From NCBI GenBank assembly GCA_030068525.1, contig JASJOS010000015.1, positions 62,001-126,000 of the forward strand: DNA of 64,000 bases, written 5' to 3'. This DNA is from Xanthocytophaga flava. GTDB lineage: Bacteria > Bacteroidota > Bacteroidia > Cytophagales > 172606-1. The translations under genes were made by a program, and so were the position numbers. A model generated the notes under the pieces. The model did not search any database. It saw only the letters and a program-made list of their open reading frames with translations, and was not told where the DNA came from. Shown here piece by piece: positions 28,147 through 36,834 of the stretch (positions within the stretch are counted from its first letter, which is position 1; each line of letters begins with the position of its first letter).

Positions 28147-29004
28147 TCAATAATCCAGTGTACCAAATAATCCGTTCTTATAATCTTCTATGGCCTGATC
28201 TACCTCTGCCATTGTTGTCATGACAAAGTTATCTTTGGCTGCAACAGGTTCGTCGATAGGTTCACCTGACAAAAAAAGAATGATAGCATCTGTATGGGCA
28301 GTCAAAGAAAAGGCATCGCCTTCTTTTTCAAAAATAATAAGGTTATGTTTATCTATAGTGGTTGTACCATCGATCATTATACTACCATCCATGATATACA
28401 CCAAGGTCCAGTACCCGCTTACAACAGGAACCCGGATTGTTTTGCCTGCCCGTATTGTGCCCATGGCGGAAGTAATAGGCGTGTAAGAAATGGTGATAGG
28501 ACCTGTCTGATTATCCAGTGTACCACTAACCAGCCTGATATCAATGCCTTCCTCTTTAAAGATAGCTGGCATTGCTTCTTTCGCGGCATATTGGTAACGA
28601 GGCTCATCCCACTTATGTGAAGCCGGAACATTGATCCATAACTGTACCATTTCATTAGTACCTCCATTGTGATGGATGTGTTCTGATGGACCCTCACTAT
28701 GCAGAATGCCTTTGCCTGCAAACATCCATTGTACATCTCCTGCGTTTAGAATCTGATCATTGCCTGTATTATCTTTATGATGAAACTGCCCTTGCAAAAT
28801 ATAGCTGACTGGAGCAAAGCCTCTGTGTGGATGAGGGTGGATGCGATTCTCAGAACCTGGAGGAATGGTATCAGGTCCTCCATGATGTAAAAGGATAAAG
28901 GGGCTGGCAAACCGGAAATCTTTATGTGGCAGTGGTTGTAATACCTTTTCTGTAGGAGTGATTAGCTTCTCTCTTCCCAAAAGTATGTGGGCTATCTTTT
29001 TCAT
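28147..29004 (-). CDS. Pirin family protein
   Basis: Pirins are bicupin, iron-binding proteins with quercetinase or regulatory roles. Visible is the metal-binding motif of the first cupin, IHPHPHRGFAPVSYILQG, with further ligands HHKDN and GILHSEGP. The second cupin is less conserved, as usual. I chose the ATG at 29004 (MKKIAHILLGRE); an upstream in-frame ATG at 29034 adds ten residues without family support. It is the first gene of the minus-strand operon pirin-OsmC-GNAT-GNAT, whose promoter region faces the divergent sigma-factor gene. Confidence 0.9.
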   Translation of the reverse strand: MKKIAHILLGREKLITPTEKVLQPLPHKDFRFASPFILLHHGGPDTIPPGSENRIHPHPHRGFAPVSYILQGQFHHKDNTGNDQILNAGDVQWMFAGKGILHSEGPSEHIHHNGGTNEMVQLWINVPASHKWDEPRYQYAAKEAMPAIFKEEGIDIRLVSGTLDNQTGPITISYTPITSAMGTIRAGKTIRVPVVSGYWTLVYIMDGSIMIDGTTTIDKHNLIIFEKEGDAFSLTAHTDAIILFLSGEPIDEPVAAKDNFVMTTMAEVDQAIEDYKNGLFGTLDY

Positions 29005-29185
29005 TGTAGTGTGGTTAAAAATAAAATTAGTCAATTGGGTTTGTTTGGGTTTTGAATATAGGTGTGTAATACATACAATCCAAACTTGTAGTATCTGCTA
29101 TATTTCCTTTGTCAATTTAATGATTTCATAACACAACTCTTGGAGAAGGATGCCAACAGATGCTTTAGTTTTGCTTTTTTATTGC

Positions 29186-29725
29186 ATGGAATCGGCTTAC
29201 CTCAATGAGTTGTTTGATAGAATGCGCCAGGGAGATCGCCTTGCGCTTGATAAGTTGTATGGGCATTGCTACCATCGACTGTGTGACTTTGCCTGCCAGA
29301 TTGTAAAGAGTCCTGATCTGGCAGAAGAAGTGGTTTCGGATGTGTTTTTGCTATTGTGGCAGAAACGAAAGTCTTTAACTATTCAAACAACGTTGAGGGC
29401 TTACCTGTATAGTATGGTTCGAAACCAGGCGCTGCTTTATGTCCGGAAAGAGAACATATATCAGCCGTTAGCTGATGAATTTGAAAATACACAAGCCGAG
29501 TATTATAATCCGCTGGAAGCCCTATTGTTCAATGAACTGGATTTTCACATTGACTCACTGATCAATCAATTGCCTGAGCCCGATCGGCTTATCCTGCGTT
29601 TAAAACTTTCCGGGCTAAAATATGCTGAAATTGCACAAGCCATGGAATTATCCGAAAAAACAATTGAATACCGATTGTCTAAATCTATTGATTTTCTCCG
29701 GAAGACCTATCAAAAGAGCAAATAA
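29186..29725 (+). CDS. ECF RNA polymerase sigma factor (FecI-like)
   Basis: The protein has the sigma-70 region 2 (LNELFDRMRQGDRLALDKLYGHCYHRL ... DLAEEVVSDVFLLLWQKR) and region 4 helix-turn-helix (LKLSGLKYAEIAQAMELSEKTIEYRLSKS). It is the Bacteroidota type paired with FecR. I start it at ATG 29186; an upstream in-frame ATG at 29150 would add twelve hydrophobic residues without homology. FecR follows 115 bp downstream, then SusC and SusD, so this sigma factor probably activates its own uptake locus when released. Confidence 0.94.
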   Translation: MESAYLNELFDRMRQGDRLALDKLYGHCYHRLCDFACQIVKSPDLAEEVVSDVFLLLWQKRKSLTIQTTLRAYLYSMVRNQALLYVRKENIYQPLADEFENTQAEYYNPLEALLFNELDFHIDSLINQLPEPDRLILRLKLSGLKYAEIAQAMELSEKTIEYRLSKSIDFLRKTYQKSK

Positions 29726-29840
29726 CCGCTCTCGAATCTGCATTTACCCTGATTGCAGATAACATTTTCTTAATGATTTCTTAACCTGTTTTCTCAGGGG
29801 AAGGACCTTCTTTTTCTCTCATAGGTGTGAATAAACAATT

Positions 29841-30923
29841 ATGTGGAAAGAAGAAAATTTTGAAAGACTGCTCAGATACTGGCATGGGAAGAGTTCTCCA
29901 AAAGAGGAAGTCGAAATTCGCCAGTGGCTTGCCCGTGAACCCGAGAATGAAGCTTTGTTTGACGCTCTTAAAGACTATTTTGAAACCATCAGACTAGAGG
30001 AAACAACCTATGACGTTTCTGATAAAGGCTATAAACGTTTGTCAGATAAAATAACAGATTGGGAAGAATCTGTCAGGGTTGAAACTGATTCTGTGTCTGT
30101 GACTAAAGATGCTACTCAGAAAGCAATGAAATCTGTAAGCAGGAAGCTCTCATACAAAAAGATACTGGCTTTGGCTGCTGTACTAGCAGGATTTGTATTT
30201 GGCGGACTCTACATATGGAAAATAGGAGCACAGGCTTCTGAACAGGAAAAAGTTGTCTGGATGAAGAAAGAAACAGGCCGGAAACAGCAGGAAAAAGTTG
30301 CTCTGCCAGATGGGAGCATGGTATATCTGAATGTCGAAAGTCGCATAAAGTACAATACAAACTCCTTTGCTCAGGAGAGAACTATATACCTGGAAGGAGA
30401 AGCTTTTTTTGAAGTGACACCTGATAAGAAAAGGCCCTTTCGTGTGGTGACTTCATCGCTAACTACACAGGTGCTGGGTACATCCTTTAATGTGCAGGCT
30501 TATCGTAACTCAATGGGAAGCAATTACGGATCTACCCATGTAACTGTGGCTACCGGAAAGGTGCGGGTTGTAGATAGTGTACAAGCTGAATTAGAGCAAT
30601 TACTTCCGGGTGATGAACTGATTTATGATAATACTCGCCATTCCGTTCAGACTCGCAAAGTAGATCTGTCAACTATACGTAGCTGGCAAAATAAACGTCT
30701 GATATTCAGAGATACACCTATTGCCGAGATTGCAGCTCAACTGGAGCGGTGGTATGATGTATCTATTGTGATTGACAATCCGGCTTTGTATTCCTGTCAT
30801 TTTACAGCCACCTTCAACCAGCTAACATTGCAACAAACATTGGAACTATTATCTATTACTACAAACCTCAGTTATCAGCAGAATGGAAAAACAATAACGC
30901 TTAGAGGAAACGCGTGTCAATAA
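29841..30923 (+). CDS. FecR-family anti-sigma factor
   Basis: The 360-residue protein has a cytosolic N-terminal anti-sigma region (about 1-105, LLRYWHGKSSPKEEVEIRQWL). One transmembrane helix follows (about 108-128, ILALAAVLAGFVFGGLYIW), then the periplasmic FecR domain (VALPDGSMVYLNVESRIKYN, GEAFFEV). A C-terminal DUF4974-type segment (IAEIAAQLERWYDVSIVID) completes it. It holds the upstream ECF sigma factor inactive until the STN domain of a loaded SusC receptor signals through it. Length and domain order are typical. Confidence 0.94.
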   Translation: MWKEENFERLLRYWHGKSSPKEEVEIRQWLAREPENEALFDALKDYFETIRLEETTYDVSDKGYKRLSDKITDWEESVRVETDSVSVTKDATQKAMKSVSRKLSYKKILALAAVLAGFVFGGLYIWKIGAQASEQEKVVWMKKETGRKQQEKVALPDGSMVYLNVESRIKYNTNSFAQERTIYLEGEAFFEVTPDKKRPFRVVTSSLTTQVLGTSFNVQAYRNSMGSNYGSTHVTVATGKVRVVDSVQAELEQLLPGDELIYDNTRHSVQTRKVDLSTIRSWQNKRLIFRDTPIAEIAAQLERWYDVSIVIDNPALYSCHFTATFNQLTLQQTLELLSITTNLSYQQNGKTITLRGNACQ

Positions 30924-30928
30924 GAAGA

Positions 30929-30995
30929 CCGGATCTGTTCCAGCAGATCCGGCTTCGAAAGAAACGCGGCTGGCTAATCAGGTATGGTGCCTGAT
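30929..30995 (+). promoter_or_regulatory. Structured leader between fecR and susC
   Basis: Two hairpins lie in tandem: CCGGATCTG with CAGATCCGG (30929-30952) and ATCAGG with CCTGAT (30977-30995). Neither has a good T-tract. They may stabilise a processed susC mRNA or partially attenuate readthrough from fecR. Confidence 0.4.
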
Positions 30996-31051
30996 AAAAC
31001 CAACAACATATTTTTAATAACCCTTCACAGCCATTAAAAACGATCAAAAGT

Positions 31052-34000
31052 ATGAAAAAAAATTATCTTCCCGCAATCGGGATGTGTTTCGGTATCTCTA
31101 TGCCCAGAGGTAGAAACATGGGAATAGCCGTACTTCTGGGTATTTTCAGCAGTCATATTGCCATCACAGGCAAGGGAATGACATTACAGACACAGAGCCA
31201 TCAAATTGCTGCAACTCAGGTATCTCAGAAATTGAACACACAGGGCTTTGCAAAAAATAGTACGTCACAAAAAAATCAGGAGCCTATCGGGTTGATAACT
31301 ATTACTCTGCAACAGGTTTCACTTAAGCAGGCTTTAAGTGAGATTGAGAAAAAGACCTCCTATACATTTATCTACAATGATCAGACACTAGAGCGGACTG
31401 GGCTGGTAAGTATTCAGGAGCAAAACCAATCGCTTGTCAAAATACTAACCCGGATTCTTCAAAATACAAACCTGACGTATCGGGTAGTAGGACAATCTAT
31501 TGTGATTTCACCTCAGGAACACAAAATCCAGAATACAGAGAAAGAATCCCGTGTAATACGTGGACAAGTCACAGACGAAGAAGGACAACCATTACCTGGA
31601 GCAAGTGTGGTAGTGAAAGGGACTGTAAGTGGAACACTAACAGATGTAAAAGGCGAATATTCGATTACTGTACCAGAAAATGCTTCGGCACTTCTATTCT
31701 CCTATATAGGATACCAGTCTACAGAAGTTGCAGTAGGGTCTCAGAATACAATCAACGTTCGCCTGGTGGCGAATAACAATAGCCTGAATGAAGTAGTTGT
31801 AACTGCTTTGGGGATTAAACGGGAAGAGAAAGCATTAGGGTATGCTACCCAAACATTGAACAGTGAAGCGATAAATGATGCCCGTTCCAACAACTTTGTA
31901 AATGCATTGTCTGGAAAGGTAGCTGGTTTGACATTGGTATCTCCAGGTTCTGGTCCTGTCAATTCTGTACGTGTCAAACTTAGAGGTGACAATTCGATGG
32001 ACCCTAGCAAAAACAATGCGCTGATTGTATTGGATGGGGTGCCGATGAGTAGTGGAATGACCACATCCGGTGTGACAGATGCGTATGGTGCAGGTTCTGG
32101 TAATGATGTGCCTATTGACTTTGGAAATGGCATTGCAGATATTAACCCGGATGATATTGAAAGTATCACTGTACTAAAAGGTGCTAGTGCAACAGCCTTA
32201 TACGGTTCACGAGCTGCCAATGGGGCATTGATTATTACTACGAAGTCGGGTTCCCGTAAGGAGAAAGGAGTAGGGATTACAGTTAACTCTAACCTTAGCT
32301 TTAACAGTGTATTAAAATGGCCTGATTATCAGTATGAATATGGACAAGGCACTGGCAAGACAATGAGTCCTGCATCAGATTTGTATTATTCATATGGTGC
32401 TTCTGCTGATGGCGCTAGTACAAGTGGAACCAGTAGTGCTTTCGGACCTGCTTTTAATGGACAAAGCTATTTTCAGTATGATCCTACATTGGAAGGCCAA
32501 TCTGCTGAACGCCAGCCTTGGAGACCCTATAAAAATAATATCAAAGACTTCTGGAGAACAGGCTATACATTAACCAACAATGTGGCTCTGGAAGGAGGGA
32601 ATGACAAAGGTTCTGTGCGTGCATCTGTAACTCATTCCAAAAACGAATGGATCATGCCTAATACAGGTTTCGAAAGAATCACAGCAGCATTGAGTGTAAA
32701 CTATAAAATATCCGAACGGTTAAAGATTGCCTCAAAAGTAAATTATACCTATAAGTCCAGCGACAATTTGCCTGCAACTGGATATAACAACCAGGCAATT
32801 GCCTATTTTATGATCTTCCAGAACCCGAATGTGGATCTGAACTGGTATAAGCCACGCTGGAAGACAGGAAAAGAACAGGTAGACCAGATACATCCTTTTA
32901 GTTCGTATATCGATAACCCATACCTGATTGCCTATGAAATGACCAACTCACTGAATAATAATACAGCAGTTGGCAATATGTCGGCCACCTATACACTCTC
33001 AAATAAGTTGGAACTATTGGTGCGATCTGCTATAGATTTAAGTGATGAGGACAGAGAGCAGCGCAGACCTTATAGTACTGCTAACTTTCAGAGAGGGTAT
33101 TTCAAACAACAAACCATCTTAAGTTCTGAAGTAAATACAGACGCGCTTATTACCTATAAAGAGAAGCTAGGAAATCGTATTGCACTAACAGCTTCTATCG
33201 GTGGCAATATCCGGAATCAACGATATCGTAATGTGAATGGATCTGTAGATGGCTTGGTGATTCCTGGTGTATACAAACTTTCCAATGGGGTGAACCAGCC
33301 ATTGATGACTACCAATAATTCTGTTCGTAGGGTTAATAGTCTGTATGGATTGGCATCGTTTTCATATGATGAGAAAATTTTTGTGGATGTAACTGGACGA
33401 AATGACTGGTCGTCTACATTGCCTTCACAAAACAATTCCTTCTTCTATCCATCCGTTAGTACCAGCTTTATTCTAAGCGATTTGTTACATCTGCCAGCAG
33501 CGGTTTCGTTTGCCAAGCTACGTTTGTCAGCTGCTCAGGTGGGTAATGATACTGACCCTTATAAAACCCGTAAATACTATGGACAGAGTGATTTTCCTGG
33601 TTCCGGATCGTTGTCTACAACGCTCTTTAACGTAGATTTCAAACCGGAGATTACCACCAGTTATGAGGTAGGATTAGAGTACTTTATGTTTAACCGTCGT
33701 TTGGGACTGGACTTTACCTTGTATCAAAACAGCACAAAAAACCAGATTCTGGATGTTCCGCTTGATCCTACTACGGGTTATACCAAAGCCGTGTTGAATG
33801 CAGGTAAAGTGCGTAATCAGGGTGTAGAACTTGTATTGAGTGGCAGACCGTTGGATCATACACAACTGAAATGGGATATTACACTGACTTGGGCCATAAA
33901 CAGAAACAAGGTATTGGAACTGGCAGAAGGGATGACAGATCAACAGGTGATCGGAACAGGTGGGAATGCTACCATTATTGCACGTAAAGGGGGTACTACC

Positions 34001-34651
34001 GGCGATATTTATGGATTTGGATTTATGAGATCGCCTGATGGACAAATAATTTATACAAAAGATGGCCTTCCCGCCCGTCCTGCTGAAATACAGTATATAG
34101 GTAATGCCTACGCAGACTGGAAGGGTGGTATCCAGAATACGTTTACCTTCAAAAACTTCCGGTTTAGTGTGCTGGTAGATGGACAATATGGAGGTATTGT
34201 ATATTCTCAGACACATCATAAAATGACCGAACAAGGTAAGCTGAAACACACACTGAGAGGTCGTGAAGACGGATACATTATCGGAGAGGGTGTAGTAGAT
34301 AATGGAGATGGTACGTATACGGCCAATACCAAAAAGGTTACAGTGGGAGATTACTATGCAGATTATTATCGCCGGGCAAATGTGGAATCCAATTCTTTTG
34401 ATGCTTCTTATATCAAGTTACGTGAGGCAAGACTTGAATATAGTTTGCCTAAAGTATTGTTACAACGTTCCAGGATCTTTGAACAGGCTAGCATTGCATT
34501 CTATGGACGTGATCTGCTGATGATCACCAACTTCCCAATGTTCGATCCGGAAACAGCTGCTTTGAATGGAGCAACCATACTGCCTGGAATTGAAATGGGC
34601 CAGATGCCTTCTACAAGAACCTACGGAATGAATCTTACACTCAAATTCTGA
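31052..34651 (+). CDS. SusC/RagA-type TonB-dependent outer-membrane receptor with STN domain
   Basis: The 1199-residue receptor has a signal region up to about residue 45. The secretin/TonB N-terminal (STN) signalling domain spans about 75-150 (LKQALSEIEKKTSYTFIYND). A carboxypeptidase-regulatory-like domain lies at about 168-250 (RGQVTDEEGQPLPGASVVVKG). The plug starts NEVVVTALGIKREEKALGYA, and a 22-strand-type barrel ends MNLTLKF. The STN domain identifies it as a transducer that talks to the FecR encoded just upstream. With the adjacent SusD lipoprotein it forms a substrate-capture pair. The substrate is not known from sequence. Confidence 0.95.
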   Translation: MKKNYLPAIGMCFGISMPRGRNMGIAVLLGIFSSHIAITGKGMTLQTQSHQIAATQVSQKLNTQGFAKNSTSQKNQEPIGLITITLQQVSLKQALSEIEKKTSYTFIYNDQTLERTGLVSIQEQNQSLVKILTRILQNTNLTYRVVGQSIVISPQEHKIQNTEKESRVIRGQVTDEEGQPLPGASVVVKGTVSGTLTDVKGEYSITVPENASALLFSYIGYQSTEVAVGSQNTINVRLVANNNSLNEVVVTALGIKREEKALGYATQTLNSEAINDARSNNFVNALSGKVAGLTLVSPGSGPVNSVRVKLRGDNSMDPSKNNALIVLDGVPMSSGMTTSGVTDAYGAGSGNDVPIDFGNGIADINPDDIESITVLKGASATALYGSRAANGALIITTKSGSRKEKGVGITVNSNLSFNSVLKWPDYQYEYGQGTGKTMSPASDLYYSYGASADGASTSGTSSAFGPAFNGQSYFQYDPTLEGQSAERQPWRPYKNNIKDFWRTGYTLTNNVALEGGNDKGSVRASVTHSKNEWIMPNTGFERITAALSVNYKISERLKIASKVNYTYKSSDNLPATGYNNQAIAYFMIFQNPNVDLNWYKPRWKTGKEQVDQIHPFSSYIDNPYLIAYEMTNSLNNNTAVGNMSATYTLSNKLELLVRSAIDLSDEDREQRRPYSTANFQRGYFKQQTILSSEVNTDALITYKEKLGNRIALTASIGGNIRNQRYRNVNGSVDGLVIPGVYKLSNGVNQPLMTTNNSVRRVNSLYGLASFSYDEKIFVDVTGRNDWSSTLPSQNNSFFYPSVSTSFILSDLLHLPAAVSFAKLRLSAAQVGNDTDPYKTRKYYGQSDFPGSGSLSTTLFNVDFKPEITTSYEVGLEYFMFNRRLGLDFTLYQNSTKNQILDVPLDPTTGYTKAVLNAGKVRNQGVELVLSGRPLDHTQLKWDITLTWAINRNKVLELAEGMTDQQVIGTGGNATIIARKGGTTGDIYGFGFMRSPDGQIIYTKDGLPARPAEIQYIGNAYADWKGGIQNTFTFKNFRFSVLVDGQYGGIVYSQTHHKMTEQGKLKHTLRGREDGYIIGEGVVDNGDGTYTANTKKVTVGDYYADYYRRANVESNSFDASYIKLREARLEYSLPKVLLQRSRIFEQASIAFYGRDLLMITNFPMFDPETAALNGATILPGIEMGQMPSTRTYGMNLTLKF

Positions 34652-34697
34652 TAATCTGATTGATGTCCTATAGAAGAGATTTTTCAATAGATCCTTT

Positions 34698-36176
34698 ATG
34701 CAAACTAGTATGAACAGACAACGACCACATTCCATACAAAAATTTTTCATTGCATTAACCATTCTGACAGGATGGTTACTCAGTGCCTGTACCAGCAATT
34801 TTGATGAGATTAATACAGATCCTAACCGTATTGAAAAAATTAGTCCCGGTACCCTCTTGAATCCGATTATCTATGAGATGGCTAGTTTTAATACACTTCG
34901 TTCGGATGAATTTACGTTTGACCTGTTGCAGGTTTCTTTACCCTTTCCAAGTGTATCCGGAGGTGTTCACCGCTATGATATTAGTGAAAATGCAGGTGGT
35001 TCTACCTGGAACACATACTATCGCTGGATTACAAATATCCGGGAAATGCAGACTGCCGCTGTAGTCGCAGAAGATCCTAACTATCAGGCGATTGCTTTGA
35101 CATTAAATGCCTGGGTGTATTCACTGCTTACGGATGGGTTTGGTGACGTTCCAATGACGGAAGCAGGCAAAGGAGAAGAGAAAATTTTTCAGCCAGCCTT
35201 TGACACACAGGAGTATATTTATACTACCATACTTAAAGACCTGGAAACTGCCAATGACTTGTTTGATCCTTCCCGGTCAATGATCTATGGAACCGATATT
35301 CTGTATGCGAACAATGTTTCGAACTGGCAGCGGTTTTGTAATTCATTGCGCCTGCGCTTACTGCTTCGGGTAATGAAACGTAATCCTGAAACTGTACAAG
35401 CTGCCCTTGTCACCATGTTGAGCAATCCAGATACCTATCCGGTATTTACCAAAAATACAGAAGCCGCTGTGCTGAAAATCACAGGTGTGATACCCAACGT
35501 ATCACCCTGGGGACGTGCCGTAGACTTTACCAATGCACGCGCTGCAGCTGAATTCTTTGTGGACAATCTTAATCAGTTCAATGATCCACGTCGTCCTATA
35601 TTTCTGACACAGGCACGAAGCAGTGATGGAAAGACTACTATTGGGTATAAGGGTATACCAAGTGGGTATGCTGGAGGTGAGTCGCAATTTGACTTTTTGC
35701 CTTCCAATTTAAATGTAAATCTGGTGAAAACGGATGTTGGACCTATGCAATCCGTAATGATGACTTATGCTGAAGTAGAATTTATCAAAGCAGAACTAGC
35801 TCAGAAAGAAATTTTTGGCGAAGATGCTCAGATACATTATGAAAATGGAGTGAAAGCTGCTATTGAACAATGGGGAGCAGTTTTACCGGCGGATTACTTT
35901 GCCAATGAGCACACCCAATATGATGGAACATTAGATCGGATTATGCTTCAGAAGTATTATGCCTTATTCTTTAATGATTATCAGCAATGGTTTGAATATC
36001 GTCGCACAGGTTTGCCTAAATTGCCTAAAGGAGAAGACATGCGCAACAATGGTATTATGCCTGTCCGATTCCGATATCCAACTACTGTACAGACAAACAA
36101 TGCTGCCAACTACAAGATCGTTGTAGAGAAGATGGGAGGCGATAATATCAATACCAAAGTCTGGTGGGAGAAATAA
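34698..36176 (+). CDS. SusD/RagB-family nutrient-binding lipoprotein
   Basis: The 492-residue protein has a lipoprotein signal with lipobox LLSAC (about residues 27-31) and a SusD-like (SusD_2) fold. The fold is recognisable from NFDEINTDPNRI, TLNAWVYSLLTDGFGDVPMTEA, FCNSLRLRLLLRVM and the C-terminal YALFFNDYQQWFEYRRTGLPKL. It acts as the surface lid and binding subunit of the adjacent SusC receptor. The start could be ATG 34698 or the internal ATG 34710. The gene lies 46 bp after susC and is surely cotranscribed. Confidence 0.95.
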   Translation: MQTSMNRQRPHSIQKFFIALTILTGWLLSACTSNFDEINTDPNRIEKISPGTLLNPIIYEMASFNTLRSDEFTFDLLQVSLPFPSVSGGVHRYDISENAGGSTWNTYYRWITNIREMQTAAVVAEDPNYQAIALTLNAWVYSLLTDGFGDVPMTEAGKGEEKIFQPAFDTQEYIYTTILKDLETANDLFDPSRSMIYGTDILYANNVSNWQRFCNSLRLRLLLRVMKRNPETVQAALVTMLSNPDTYPVFTKNTEAAVLKITGVIPNVSPWGRAVDFTNARAAAEFFVDNLNQFNDPRRPIFLTQARSSDGKTTIGYKGIPSGYAGGESQFDFLPSNLNVNLVKTDVGPMQSVMMTYAEVEFIKAELAQKEIFGEDAQIHYENGVKAAIEQWGAVLPADYFANEHTQYDGTLDRIMLQKYYALFFNDYQQWFEYRRTGLPKLPKGEDMRNNGIMPVRFRYPTTVQTNNAANYKIVVEKMGGDNINTKVWWEK

Positions 36177-36244
36177 TAACTATAAAGAAAAGATAACCTG
36201 AGAAACTCTCTTCTCTATATTCATGAAAGGAGTGTTCTCTCTTC

Positions 36245-36377
36245 CTGTCCTTCTGCAAGAATCTTTCCGTCACGGCGGGCCACGTGTGGCAAAACCGGAA
36301 GCATTTAGATTTTGAGTTTATTTCTCTCAGAAACCAAGCAGGGCTCTATTTGTCACAAGATTCTTTCAGAAGGACAG
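36245..36377. repeat. MITE/REP-like repeat, copy 1 (133 bp)
   Basis: Ends are inverted repeats of about 21 bp with one mismatch: CTGTCCTTCTG at the left, CAGAAGGACAG at the right, each followed inward by AAGAATCTT or its complement. The right half, reverse-complemented, reads GTGACAAATAGAGCC, which also occurs at the left end of copy 2 at 46289. The two copies are therefore homologous and inverted with respect to each other. Confidence 0.8.
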
Positions 36378-36532
36378 TGGGAGGGAGGTCCTTTCAGGAG
36401 GACAAAAGGGAGTAAGAGCAGGTAAGTGAAGAAAGATATTGGATATAAAGGATGACTAATCTCAAAGAAAAAAGCTACAAAGAGAGTAACGATGCCTTTA
36501 ATCGCGGCACGTTCTAGCTGTGCGTTGGCAAT

Positions 36533-36586
36533 CTTTCTGCCGCGAGGAAAGCCCCTGGCTTTGCGAGGGGGAGGTTCAGCAGAAAG
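36533..36586. repeat. Nested palindromic hairpin
   Basis: CTTTCTGC (36533-36540) pairs with GCAGAAAG (36579-36586). Inside, CGC and GCG flank AAAGCC-CCT-GGCTTT (36548-36562). The arrangement resembles a REP-type palindromic unit. Confidence 0.6.
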
Positions 36587-36834
36587 TGTCCTTTTTTCTA
36601 ACACACAAATCTGGCTCACCAAATTCTCATTTGGTGCCCCTATTTTGGACAAGCAAAAAAGTGACATGGCGTGTGATACGCAAAAGTTCTGAATAATAAA
36701 CAAATATGAATACAAGCAAGCAAAAAACGAAGGAGTTAGAGGAAGAGAGACAAAAGAGATAATAAACAACTTTACATCCAAAACTCAGAATGACTCATGT
36801 TTCTACCATATATAACCTTAAAAACTAAATCATC

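Larger units (their letters stand above)
36177..36834. other. Repeat- and hairpin-rich intergenic region (658 bp)
   Basis: Between susD and the phosphoesterase. It contains the MITE-like copy 36245-36377, a nested hairpin at 36533-36586 and the hairpin CACCAAAT-TCTC-ATTTGGTG at 36617-36636. Its local composition is more GC-rich in blocks than the surrounding AT-rich gaps. No open frame in it looks coding. Confidence 0.7.

Noticed and set aside
36492-36692. 66-codon frame in the repeat-rich gap after susD
   Set aside because: It runs through palindromic repeats, has no recognisable product, and is best explained by chance.
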